DNA of 64,000 bases from Mesodorylaimus sp. YZB2_4 (Eukaryota; Nematoda; Enoplea; Dorylaimida; Dorylaimidae): positions 1-64,000 of the forward strand of contig JASANH010001237.1 of NCBI GenBank assembly GCA_030248295.1, in the 5' to 3' direction. Each line of letters begins with the position of its first letter. The stretch's first letter is position 1. Both the position numbers and the translations under genes were made by a program. Positions 52,650 to 64,000 of this stretch are shown one piece after another. The notes under the pieces were generated by a model. It did no database searches. It saw only the letters and a program-made list of their open reading frames with translations, and was not told the origin of the DNA.

Positions 52650-55634
52650 TTGCCTGAGTTGTGAATCTGGGCTATCGAATTTCTTGGGGGGGGGGTCACT
52701 GCATCTTCGTGAAATTCAGTACGCAGATGCATTTTTTCCTCTTCAGCTTTCAAGCCTTAAACAAAGGGAATCTGTTGCACTGTTGTCCTGAGGCATTATT
52801 GATCCTCAGTAGCCAACATTTCTCTCAGTTTCTGAGGGATCAGCTTGCGATTGCGGAATAAATTTAGCGTATCCTACGTGTTCCCATTGAAATGGACGTT
52901 TTTGAGTGCGTTTTGACGCTAGTCCGCAATCTGCTTCTACATTCAAATCAAAATCCGTGTTTAACTGGACATGGACTTCTGGTATGTTCATGTCTAAATC
53001 CATACTTGTGTCCATGTCAATATTGATGCTGGCATCTGGTTCCGTGAGCAGCTCTGTTTCCTTATCAGTGTCGCCATGTTTGCTTCCGCGAACTAATAGT
53101 CATAAAATTATTGGTACGATGAATGGAGTTTTCATGACTTCTGCATACCACGACTTATCGGATGCAGTACCGCAGCTGAAGTTCGCAAGAGACAGTTCAG
53201 TCTGCTTAGTGGATGTGCAGTGAGAGGAAAGACAAATTCTCTGAACAAAACTGAGCTGGGTTCAAAAACATTGGCTTTTCTGCATTTATCAATGTGCAGA
53301 TGTTCTTCTAGATGTCACGCGGCCTTATGCGTCACTCCATATTAGTATTCAAAGGCGTGAATAATTTCCAATGCTTTGTCAAAATCTTCACCCCAGCCTC
53401 CCATCGTGGAAAAGGGTATTGTCGAATAAGCTGGAAAAAAGTGCCAAAGTGCCAAAATCTCAAAATACCAGAGAATATCATAAAAAGCTTAGATTGCCCT
53501 AAAAGTTGCCCTAAAAAAGTCACTACCCTAAAACCTACCTTGACAGCTTGAAGGGCCACAGACACGCTCTGAGGGAGCGAAACTGTGAAAAGTACTTATC
53601 GGGACGGGGAAAACAAAAAAATTCCAGCCGTTTTGGACCAGCCGTTCGTGAAAAAAGTCGTCCAACAATTTCGAATCCTGGTTACCGCGAAAAAAAAGTG
53701 CAAAGGTAGGTTCACAGTGTATAGCGCAAATGCACCCCGAATTCCTACTGTAGTGTGCGCACGGAGGCGCGCCTTGCGAGACGGAAGCACGAAGCTCGAC
53801 GAACGAGTGAAAATTTGTGACTGTACGCTGGGCAAGAAGGTTCTTTAGGTTTTGAAGACGAAGCTCCTGAATGTATACTGTACTAGTGCCTATCCGCCTT
53901 TTGATCCATCGCCGAAAGACGTGAATCGGTTCGTGTCTCAAGCAGGGAATATTTCTGAAAACTGCCCAGATAGGTACGATCTGAAGTAAGCAAATCGTTC
54001 CATTGGAACAAGATACCTACATACAGTACATAGGTGCACTCACCTTTTTTCGATGGCTTGAAAACCTTTTATTGGATTTATGCCTAATTTAGATTAAAAT
54101 TAGAGCTTTACCAGACGGAAGGAGGAAATTACTGGTTTTCGCGAGGCGCCGAAGAAAATCCGACGGTTCGAAGCATCGCACTGATTTATTTTGATTGATG
54201 TTGCATTTTACAATACTTTTATTGATAGTCACTTTCATTACTCATTATTCCACATATTTACTTACTTCACTATTCTATTTTTTCAGTTTGCTTTGTATTT
54301 TATTATGCGTTACACGTTCTATCTACAGTAAAAATTACCTATACAGTATGAGAATCACGTATAAGACTAAAAACAAATCGTCGAACTATTTTATGGGCTT
54401 TAGGAGTGGTCGTTCATCCCAACTAAACAACAGCTACGGTTTCCATGCTCGATTTCTTCCTGATCAGAGTCGATGAGGCAGCCAAGCGTTCAATACACTG
54501 GTCAATAAGATTTTAAAACGAAACGTGACTGCTAAAAGGCTTTTGGGGTTTTGTTCTCCGTCTTGGGGGGTATTACTTCCTAATTTATAATACCAGAGAT
54601 ATGGAGTCCCGGCTGATAAAATAAATCTTAACTAACGAACTGTTTTTGATTTTTTTAAATCGTGCACTCACTGAGAGTTTTTGAATTTTTGAACGCTAGT
54701 GCCTCACGGACATCTATGCTTGTACTTTCCTTTGTCGGGTAAATAGCTTAGGAACACTGGCGCCAGGCGGACATCTATGCGAATAACCCAGATAACTCGT
54801 TGTGCCAAACGAAATCAAAAAGCACCAAACTGCCTTTCTCGACACACCTGACATATTTAATCGTTTTGTGTGTAGGGTGTTAAAATTGACATCCCACTTG
54901 GACCCACTTGGAGCTACCATGGAAAGCTGTGGAAGTCAGAATCTGGGTTAAGAGTGCAGCTTATACTTTTGTTCGCTCTGCAGTTTTGACGATTTCATTT
55001 TCTTCGTCCATGGCTGCCATCTGATTTGCTTGATGCGTTCTGCATTTCCTAATGAAAGACATTGTAGGATAATCAAAGCTTTGCATGCTTCTCAAAAAAA
55101 CTGCCAATTAGTTGTTTTTTATCAATAATAAAGTAATGCAAAACCCTCAATTGATATGGGGGGGAGGCCTTAAAAGTGGTACGTAGAGATTCTTGGGCGC
55201 GAAAGTGCTCTGATTTAGGCATGTCGGGACTCGCCAGTCGACATTTCTATAAATAAATGGAGTAAGCAAGATAAAAGCGAGCTTTAAAAAAAATTCGAAA
55301 ATTGTATTCTGTGACAGGTTTTTGCTTGCTGCTTTACACGGCGAGAACAACATAGTATTGATTTAGAAGGCAAGACACAACAATGTTTTAAATTTCGGCC
55401 CGCTCAAACTACTGTTTATCTTACCTCTATGACGTAACGTATTTGATACCTGTGAAGGTTTTGTAGTGCATTTCTCCTAATTTTCGCTTGACGAGTACGA
55501 TATGCGTGGTTTTTCGGTTTCGTCCCATAATCAGATTTTAAACCATTAGTATACAGCGAAAACTGCTTGCCTCGTGATTTTCTACTCGCTTCTTAGTTGT
55601 AAATTATGCTTCCCACATTGAAAAACACCTGATA
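52650..55634. other. No recognisable gene
   Basis: ORFs of 60-137 codons overlap on both strands, for example 53585-53848 (plus, basic, Lys-rich) and 53528-53941 (minus). None shows a motif. The minus ORF 53015-52806 (MDTSMDLDMNIPEVHVQL) is acidic and could be an extension of the transposase 5' region. ACGGACATCTATGC-type blocks recur at about 54707 and 54768. Confidence 0.45.
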
Positions 55635-55800
55635 CAACTTATATAAGATCTCATAAGAAACCATTCAATTAGCTGCAAGAAAAACATATAAGATTTCTTA
55701 TAAGACTCGGTTGACTGGTAAGAATATTCATAAGACTTATAAGAAGGTTATACGAAATTCACAGGTCATGCAAGAATAATTATAAGAAACTCGTAGCATT
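55635..55800. repeat. ATAAGA-rich degenerate repeat
   Basis: TATAAGA, CATAAGA and CTTATAAG recur about every 15-25 bp. Low-complexity; probably a decayed simple repeat. Confidence 0.6.
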
Positions 55801-56049
55801 GCCAGTCAATATCCACCGCTCCCCTCCCTCCAACCCGCTTTTGATCCAACTTCACTCATAAGGATTCGCGCCTTCTTGATTCATTGGCCCCAGTCTTCTT
55901 CCCCGATCTTCGCGGAGCTTCGTATCTGCGTATTCCGTTAGCTTTTGCGTCACCGAGCGTTCATCGCACACACGTTTGACTAATGCTGCCTCTCCAGCTG
56001 CAGTAAGATCTTCTCGACGATTTATAAAAGAGATGATAGATCAACATTA
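55801..56049. other. Anonymous sequence
   Basis: No ORF or repeat recognised. Confidence 0.5.
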
Positions 56050-57112
56050 GAGCCCAGGTCCGAGCCGATATATAGGTTATCGGCCGGTACCGATAATTTA
56101 TCCTTCTGACTACGTATATTTTCCTGTCAATAAGCGTTTTGGGCGAGCGTGTGGCCTGCTGATAGTGATTATAACGAGGAGCAGAGAGCTGCGGATTCTA
56201 GATCAAAGAGTTCAGCGCGCAAGAAAGGTCTGTGGCTAAATCATCATGATCATGGCTTGTCTTGTTGGGATGCCCGCAATAGCATCAATGCACAGTACAC
56301 TCGGAAACTGATTCCTTTAGGCACAACACAAAACAGGTTAGTCTGACTCAAAAAAGAGGCAATGACTACAAATTATCACTTTAGTCCTTGGGTGAGATAT
56401 TTGAGGGCGGGGTTCGTTTTCCTATTTGGAGTCACGGACAGGGATAGCCTTCAGGGTCTTTGGGGATTGGCTCATGAGCAGCTGCTTTTTACGTATTCAA
56501 GCATTCAGACCTTGTCTGCCAGCTGGGTCTCGATATTTATGTTCACCTCATGACAATGTCTCATGTCTTATGGCTAGTGCTAGAGGTGTCATGAGTGGTA
56601 GAGGTGTCTGCGAAGAAGAGCGAGCAAGTTTGTAGTTACGATATTGCAATGTTAATTCTTGGGCCGTAAGATTTTGGGCTTTCAGAATGATTCTAATTGG
56701 TTTTTGGAGGAGATCTAGCTTGCAAAATTAGGAGATTGCATTTAAGAATGTAACCAAGCCTGGAAGGCGTAGGAGTGAGGATATGAGAAAAACAAAATCA
56801 GGAGTGAGGGAGTGAGGCGGCCGACCAAAGTCGGCGGGACAAAAACTTCGACTGGAGCAGGCAAGTCTTGCGACTATACCTACGGCTGCAACATCAACCC
56901 GAGGGGTTAACGTCTTCCAGCCAGGGGAGAGTATCGATTACTCTCCCCCACTCGCCATGGCCTACCAGGCATGGGGTTACAAAAATACGGGATCTGACAA
57001 TTCAAATTTCCCGCCCTGAAATTTAAGTTTTTGAACGTGAAAAAATTATGGGTAATGTCGGTTTTATCGGCCGATACCGATAATTGCCTTACCGGTCAGA
57101 CCTGGATTAGGA
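56050..57112. mobile_element. Possible TIR element, CAGGTC(C/T)GA ends
   Basis: The left end CCCAGGTCCGAGCCG at about 56052 and the reverse complement of the right end (CCAGGTCTGACCGG at about 57110) agree over 9-12 bp. Both are followed by a TATCGG..CCGATA palindromic segment (TTATCGGCCGGTACCGATAA on the left). Many hAT-type non-autonomous elements look like this. Inside, ORFs of 60-69 codons have no transposase motif. Confidence 0.35.
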
Positions 57113-57224
57113 CTTCCTTAAAATACTCGTAAAATCAGTCTTTCGCTTGCCTCGATCTGCCAGCGAGTTTCATTTCAAATTTAATGGCTTACTTTCTTAA
57201 ATTCATGAAACACTGCCCCACACA

Positions 57225-57370
57225 TTAAGCTGAAAGTATAGTTCGATGCGATGCGTCAAATAAGCTTGCGATGCGACGTTTTAGGCACCTTTTTACATCG
57301 TCAGTTGACCAAAAAGTTGCGCATCGCACGCTTATTTGACGCATCGCATCGAACTATACTTTGGGCTTTA
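57225..57370. mobile_element. Palindromic MITE, copy 2
   Basis: Same sequence as 39152-39298 in opposite orientation (starts TTAAGCTGAAAGTATAG, ends CTATACTTTGGGCTTTA). The central non-palindromic segment (GGCACCTTTTTACAT) is reversed relative to copy 1, which confirms the orientation. Confidence 0.8.
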
Positions 57371-57956
57371 TTCACTTACTTTCGACGCAGTCAACATCAC
57401 TCGGATCTTTCGCTTTTAGCAGCTCACGGCGTTGATTTCTACTTTTCGCGCAGCTTAGTGGCATGACGTAGTAGTAGCAGATTCTATCGCTCCACATTTC
57501 TAGAGACAATCTGGCGATTAAACTATGGACATCGCCATTGTACTGTTGCAGCAGCTGATTGAAAAAAGCGGACGACTTGTGACCCATCCGAATCAGTTTC
57601 TAGAAGGTGCAGGTTGCACGAAGATTACGTTATAACAAAAATAGGACAGAGTTCATACTACAGAGCGTGGAAAATGATTTCCGCTGATTTTTTAGACGAA
57701 AATTCGATTTTTTTTCTAGCACTACCAAACCAATTTTATGTGATTGAAAGCATTCACAGGTCTTCAGAACACGAGGCTGATTTTAAAATTTGAAACCTCA
57801 AAAAATGCCACCTCTTACTGGTTATGGACTGTTCCTGGTTTTTCTACTGTTATGAAGCGGGGCGGGGGAGATATCCTTACGTCAGAAGCAGTGAAGAACT
57901 GTTCCACTTCTTCCGCATCCAAAACCTGCAAAAAAATTTACACTTAAATTTTAATA
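57371..57956. other. No recognisable gene
   Basis: A 71-codon minus ORF and a 67-codon plus ORF have no motif. Confidence 0.5.
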
Positions 57957-59177
57957 CTACGAAAAAATAGTAGCTGGAGGAAGCGTGCAACGTATTAGGT
58001 GGCTGGAACTGGCGTTCAAATTTATCTTTTCCTGGATAGCTTTGATCAACTTTCCTATCGCTTCCATGTTTTGTTTTTCAAAATTATTGATTTCCTTGAT
58101 ATCCTTGATCCTTGGTCCTGGGGTATAGAGTGACACCGTTACGCCTTTCGCCAGGATGCAGGCACCTGACACATTTGTAAGCACCTGAAATATATAGCCT
58201 TAGCAGAAAAATCAAGGAAGATATCTAGTTCACTTACCATCTTACTGTTTAATACTCCATGCACTGGCTAATGCTAGTGAATCGAAAATCGTTGCGTGCA
58301 ACCGAACTTTGAGCTTTTGTAAGCCACCTCCCACATCGACCAAAAAGCCAACATTCTTCAAAAACTGCAATTGTTCCATCATGGCAGGTAAAAATAAGTC
58401 CGAGTGAGGTTTTTTGCTCTCCAAACGACCAATCCAAAAACCCAAAGTGACAGCATTCTCGTACTGGCAACGCTGCTTTGGTGGGAGCTCAATAATCAAC
58501 GCATCGCAGGGCTACAAACTGCTTGAGGTCGACTTAAAGGCACAGGCACCATCGGCAGAAAGAATTAGACTTGAGAAAAACGTGATCGTTACATCTGGAT
58601 TTTTCTCATACTTTGCGTGCGACTGCGCAGTAATAACATCGCCGATATGATTTTCATCACGGTCATAAGCTGTTGCTTCGACATAGCGCTGCATGACCAT
58701 AAAAGTAGACTTGATAATTAACTCTAGCTGTGATTGTAGTCGGAAGTATACAAAAGCTCCAGCGTGCTGCTTGATACCAACCAAAGCACACTCCGCCGAA
58801 TGACAATGATCAAAAAGGGCGGCCAAAGATGAGCGACATTTGCTACAAAAATACTTAATAATCGGTTAAGCCATAAAATGGCAAGCATGACGTTCAATAT
58901 TTGACAGGATACGCTCATAAGTTAAATTCTGTAAATCACAGTCCCGAGGGACGACAGCAAGCGAAAGCTGTGTAATCAGACACATCGTACTATCTGGAAG
59001 ACGGCCAAAGCATTGTAAGGCTAACAGAATCATTTCAAATTCGTCGACTAATAAGGCAGAAAACTTAACAGTAGCTGACCGCCATAATGGATTGTGCGGT
59101 GCAGGAGATTCTTCAATAACAAATTGATGCTCACCACCATTAAAGAAGAATGAAAAATCCGTGTGCCACACCAACAA
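57957..59177 (-). pseudogene. Class II transposon protein remnant (CACTA-related/Transposase_21-like)
   Basis: One minus-strand frame, broken by stops at 58866-58868, 58512-58514 and 58242-58244, reads like the large transposase-domain proteins of CACTA-type elements. The blocks are PLWRSATVKFSALLVDEFEM; YFCSKCRSSL; SADGACAFKSTSSSL followed by TAG where Trp is usual; LIIELPPKQRCQYENAVTLG; FWIGRL and FLPAMMEQLQFLKNVGFLVD. At 58238 a donor (GTAAGT) opens a 53-bp intron (58237-58185, ending TTTCAG). The spliced frame continues GAYKCVRCLHPGERRNGV, the expected zinc-binding block, up to a stop near 58090. The superfamily name is my best judgement; the protein is inactive. Confidence 0.5.
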
Positions 59178-62100
59178 CGATATCTCAACAGCCTGATGTC
59201 ATGAAGCGATGAAATTTCGTTTCTTAGTGTAACTTTACACTAGATTAAGTTCTAACATAGGAATTTGCAAGATCTTTTCCCATTCGGGCTCCACTCATAC
59301 GAGGGGTGCGGGGGTGAAAATCCCGACCAGGTTTTTTATTTTTGGAATAACTCGCGAACCGAGTGGCCTAAACCGATGAAATTTTGTGTAGATATGATGG
59401 ACTAGTTGGGGAAGGTTTGTACCGAAAAACTTCAAAAAATCTTTACTGGTTATCCTTCTAGGGGCGAAAACGTCCCGCGTCATATATGTATGTATGTATG
59501 TATGTAGGTATGTATGGACCCGATAGATCACAACGCCGATCGGGAGCTGTGTGAGAGCGGGGGATCAAGCTATATGTTCAAACGACAGGGTAACATCACT
59601 GCTGGTGCCTTTTGGCATTAATTTTGACCACGTATTGCCTCAAATTGTTGTAGGGTGCTCAGCAGGGGGTCCACTCGGGTGGAATTATCATTTTTTGCAC
59701 TTTTAGACCTCATAAAAACCGTCTGGAGAGGCGCGGGGCAACTTTGTATAGCTTAATCGAATCAGGGAGGTGCGAGGAGCAATTGCTGACTGAAAAATGT
59801 CACTTACTACAAAAGTTCAAAGTTTCGGTTTTTGTTGGGGTCAATTTGAAGAGAAAAACCGAAAAAATTTAAAAACGCGGACAAAGTCTGCAGGATATAA
59901 CTTGATGGCCCATTGATTGATCGGAATCTAAGGATTTATGGGAGCCCTTATCAACTCAATTAATACACATGAAAAAGCCATATAGTTTTCAAAATGCGGG
60001 AAATTCAAAAAATAAGAATCAACATTTTTTTGTTCATTTTGAAAGCTGTCCATGCACAACAATGATAGAAATACTTGAAGGATCGGGTTATACAAGAAAT
60101 TTCAAAAAAGCAGGAAATTCAAATTGAAAAATTTACTTTTGAAAAAGGTGTTTAGTTATAGAGGAAAGGTGTATTATGGAGAGTGACTGACAATAACAGC
60201 GGATGACAGAAGGAATGGTTTGTGAGAGCTCGCATTTCCCCTTATACTTGCGCGTGTCAGAAGCAAAACGGGGTCGCTGCATGAGCCATGGAATGCGCCA
60301 ACGTAATATTCATAGTTACACAGATATGGGAAAGTGGATCTAAAATCCTAGCCCTTTCCTTCTTAATGTAGCACTAAGAGCATGAAACTTACAAGATAGC
60401 AGCAGAGAAGAACACTTCAACGGCGGGAAATTCCAAGTCGAACTGAAAACTTAATTTGTTAAGGATACAAACGACGTCACGTCAATAAGAGAAGAGTAAC
60501 ATGCAATAAAAAAGTGTTCTTCCTTCGCATTGAAACCAAAAACTTGGCGAGTAAACGGCAGAAAATTCAAGTTATAATTAAGTGAGACAGTTGCGCCGAC
60601 AAAATTTTTTAAAATGTTATGATGCCAATGAATGCATGCAAATATTGCAAGAAAAAATGCTGCGGAATATTTGAAAAACTCGATGTTAATTTTTCACTAG
60701 CGCCTTCTTTAAAATACTAAAGCATGTATTCTGAACGAAAGCTTGTCACCCACAAAAAAAATATTATTTTCCATACATGGGTAAAGGTAAAGGACTGATC
60801 TCAGTCAAGCTAATGTCGCACTGAGGAATTTAGAGGAGGTCATCATCATAAACTGGATATTATAAACTTATCATAAACTTATCATAAACTGGATCACAGT
60901 GCAACAAAATCACGACGTTTTAGCATTAAGCCCCAGAGTTTGAAAAGTGCTACCAAACAAGTACAACATAAGCATGAAAAAACTGGTTTAGCAAAGCAGG
61001 GTAATGTAAATCAGGACAAGATTATCCCGTCCCACCGACACGAGGCAACGGAAATTCGATTGCTCCAGTGTTCTAAGCAGTGTCACTAAGGGCTTGCCGA
61101 CTGAGGCTTATCCACGTTTGTCTGCTAAATATATACACACGACTCCTTTATGTCCGAGTCATAGAGATAAAGCTTACTTCCATGAGCAGTTCTGATAGCA
61201 TTTCGTAATAAATTACGTATATTGGCTTCAAATCGATGTTATTAAAATTTTCGCACCAAGCCCCGCATATCAATGTTCTTAGGCAATAGGACAGACGAGA
61301 GAACTGATAAACTCACTACAACAACTATGACTCCGAGTGTAAGCCTAACCCTTACCCGTGCGACTGACAAAAGTGTTTTTCCCGAGTTGTGTAACGTTAA
61401 AATGATGTCTTCTGGGATTCCTCCTGAGCGTTCACCATTTCAAGCGTGTGTTATATCCGAGCTCCTTGACCTATCTATTCAGCTTTGGATGGCCGCCAAA
61501 TAAATTCTAAAGGTGGAGAAAATCTGCATTAAAGGCTATTAAAACTCATTCTTGCAATGATTTAGCAAATCCTTTTTTACTTTTAAAAAGGAGCTACTAA
61601 TATTCATCAGCATAAACTCCATGCATCGGCTCGAAAGTGACAGGCATGCAATACTGTACATCCCTGCGTGCAGAAACTCGATGCGCCCAATAGCTGCAAG
61701 AAAGTCCAGCGAAGATGCAGATTCCTTGAAATTCCTGCCTAAAGCGGGAGATAATAAAATTGAAAGCGCTGTCCTGAGTAATAGCATTTTGCATTACGTA
61801 GTCCATGGAATATTTACCATACAAGAAGAGCAGATGTGAGCATCTTCTAGGAGCCACCTTCCCCAAGCTGGTGACATGAATGAGGCTAGTTGTTCTTGTC
61901 AACCCTAAAAACCAGCGAGTGCAAGTGACCAGCCAGTAGCCAGGCAGGATCGTTCTTGATCACCTTTTGTCAGCCTGGACCAGCCTGCTCCGAAGGCGCA
62001 TCAAACCACATGTACTACCTTTCCTAGTTTCATTTCATGAATTTTTTGCTAATAAATCATCGAGATCCAAATTTGCGTAAAAATGCGTTCTCTTCATGAT

Positions 62101-64000
62101 GATTGTTTGAACACGTCAATTTAACACTGACGTGAACCAAACAAAATAAAATTTCCGTATCGCCTTGTATACTACGGCAACGAATCGATCGATCGAAACG
62201 TTGACAAAACGCGCACACTCGCTGCGTTGCAGCTCAATGTGCGACTGTTTATGACAAAATGCAATCGAAAAAGCTAAAGCCAATTTCCATTTTCAGTTTT
62301 GCCTCCACTTTTCGCGCTTCTGAAGTTCAGTACAGTTGGCGTCGCTTCGTTTTGATTTTTATTGCTATTGATTATTGCGAAAATTAAATCGTATCTCCGG
62401 CTAGATTTCTTCTATTTGAAAGGTTAATTTGAACTCACGGCATGTTAATCTTCGAAGCAATGAAAGAGGTTTAACATTTAATTTTCTCTATATACGCAAT
62501 AATTTTAATCCAAGTATTTATGTAATTTAAGGCAAATTCAAGTACGTCGTTTTTCGCTGGGAAGGCGAAACAGCTTATTCTTCAGTATTTTTGGAAGACT
62601 TAAAAGTATTTTCCAAAAATTAAAGGCATCGATAGCCCTAGCAAACGGCAAAAGTAGGAAACCGGTGTGACGAATTATTATGTCCGCTAGTGGGTGTTGT
62701 CCCTCCGACACCTACAGTCAGACCATCCTGTCCGCGACGCGAATTGTCATGTCTCCCCAAAACTTGGCGCACAGAGGAATGGGTGCACACAGGAGATGCA
62801 AATACAATTGAATTGGCGCTAAATCTGAATTTGAGAGGAAATAAAACAGCTTTTATTCTTTTCGAGTTCACTATACGCAACAGCTTTCGAGCAAACGATT
62901 AGATATCCACAAGCACAGACCACAATAAATTTTAATCAGCAAAACTTCCCGAGCGCACCCTCTATCTCATCTGACGGTACTGTAAATATCCTTAACTGAT
63001 CAACCAATAAAACCAATGCAAAGGTAACAACATTAAAATTGAAGAAAATCAAGACAAATTAACGTTGCCTTGAGATATTAACTAATAATAAACTCGCTTC
63101 GGTTGCATACGGCTCTCGGGTGGGTAGGTGCCAAAATTCTCAAGGAAATCAAAGCGCGTTATGTAACGCATTTTCAAACGTCCAGCAAGGCTACAATTTG
63201 AAATGCTTTGGTTCACTAGTAAAACTCATGACATAAAAGCAAAAAAAACAAATAAAATCACTCCTGCCACGTTTGTGTGTCTCCTTGCATTCCCAACAGA
63301 ACAATTTGGGCGAACTTGGCATTGTTTTCACGTTAACACATTTCCTAAAAGGATACTGCGATAATGCTAGTGCGATAATGTAAGAATCATAGCCAACGTG
63401 CTCCTGCAAAAGTGACCAAAATTGGATAAGCCCCGATATTTTTCAAAACTGAAGTAAGTCACCTCAGTAAGGCCAAAAAGCTATATGATCGACGTTTTCA
63501 TACACTGAAAAAGCATGGTTCATAAAGATTCGCATCAAAAGGCCATTCAATAACCTTACTTCAAAGAACTAGGCCTACGCATTCGATAAAATAGTCGCGA
63601 AGGTTGTACTGTATATGCACTATGCAGCCAAAGAGCACGACAGAGCAATCTTTCGATTCTTCCAAATTGCTATATTGAGCTGAAGAGGGCATAGAATCGT
63701 ATTAACTTGATGAAGCACACCGAACTAAAATGTCAGTAACATGCACTTTGTAGGAAAGGTGAATCTCACCTTCGGGAAGATGATTCTCGCAGAAATGCAT
63801 ATTCCACTTCTTCTAATTCCATTTCAAAGAATTTTTCTGGGTTTTCGTGAGCCCTTCGGGTTATTTGCCGTCGAAATATCAAACGATAATGTGATAACAA
63901 TTTAGATTCAATATTGTCCCTCCGCCGATATGTTTGCATTTCTCTAAAACAACAACGCCAGCTTTAACACGAGACGACAAGAAAATTCAGCGCACAGACA
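59178..64000. other. No recognisable gene
   Basis: AT-rich anonymous sequence. It contains a (TATG)n microsatellite at about 59483-59516, a small TATCATAAACT tandem at about 60862-60890, and ORFs of 60-101 codons (for example 61597-61902 minus and 61273-61503 plus) without motifs. A distal 3' part of a host gene or decayed repeats may be present, but nothing can be supported. Confidence 0.45.
59483..59516. repeat. (TATG)n microsatellite
   Basis: Six to eight TATG units with one interruption (TAGG). It lies within a segment starting near 59300 (GAGGGGTGCGGGGGTGAAAATC) that reads like an interspersed repeat consensus but could not be confirmed. Confidence 0.8.

Overview
The window is repeat-dense DNA from an animal nuclear genome, most likely an invertebrate. 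The evidence is short spliceosomal introns (about 53-85 bp) with GT-AG borders, animal-type transposon families (Merlin, Harbinger, Polinton/Maverick, Ty3/gypsy, BEL/Pao, a non-LTR reverse transcriptase tail), Pol III A/B-box SINEs, and one exon-like fragment of a neuroendocrine proprotein convertase (PCSK2/amontillado type). A five-copy GCCTAA array at 2618-2647 equals the nematode-type telomere unit TTAGGC, but 30 bp is too short to fix the taxon. I see no complete conserved host gene and no rRNA, tRNA or CRISPR.

Layout. 1-2.2 kb: no recognisable gene. 2.3-5.1 kb: a SINE-like tRNA-derived piece, the telomere-like array, a two-exon Merlin transposase with its DDE triad visible (minus strand), and a decayed HARBI1-like transposase (plus). 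5.4-12.2 kb: a Polinton/Maverick remnant with an intact packaging-type ATPase, a broken small virion-type protein, a spliced gene for a small single-pass membrane protein, a protein-primed DNA polymerase B broken by stops and frameshifts (minus), and a 118-residue unknown ORF. 12.3-19.3 kb: a degenerate repeat field, a decayed DUF6589-type ORF, a pogo-like MITE, a LINE tail, the PCSK2-like fragment and two minisatellites. 20-33 kb: nested inverted-repeat elements, an integrase fragment, a second TIR element, two copies of a SINE ending in ACATG-type repeats, and possible hAT-like ends. 33-39 kb: mostly anonymous DNA plus a BEL/Pao integrase remnant and a palindromic MITE (its second copy is at 57.2 kb). 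39.3-51.2 kb: a cluster of Ty3/gypsy-class elements. 51.4-64 kb: a decayed DDE transposase, a second class II remnant with a spliced CHPGE-type motif, and anonymous AT-rich sequence.

The most unusual region is 39.9-51.2 kb. In the first gypsy element an env-like glycoprotein ORF lies directly upstream of protease-RT-RNase H-integrase, where gag is expected, and a 202-bp LTR splits it between two copies of TGAT. In the second element the pol region is bounded on the right by a 338-bp LTR and on the left by a 338-bp LTR of the same family in inverted orientation, joined through a near-perfect palindrome. The second point of interest is the four-exon membrane-protein gene, with TATA-like box and poly(A) signal, lying inside the Polinton remnant.

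Limits: family assignments come from reading motifs by eye. No database search, alignment program or intron predictor was run.
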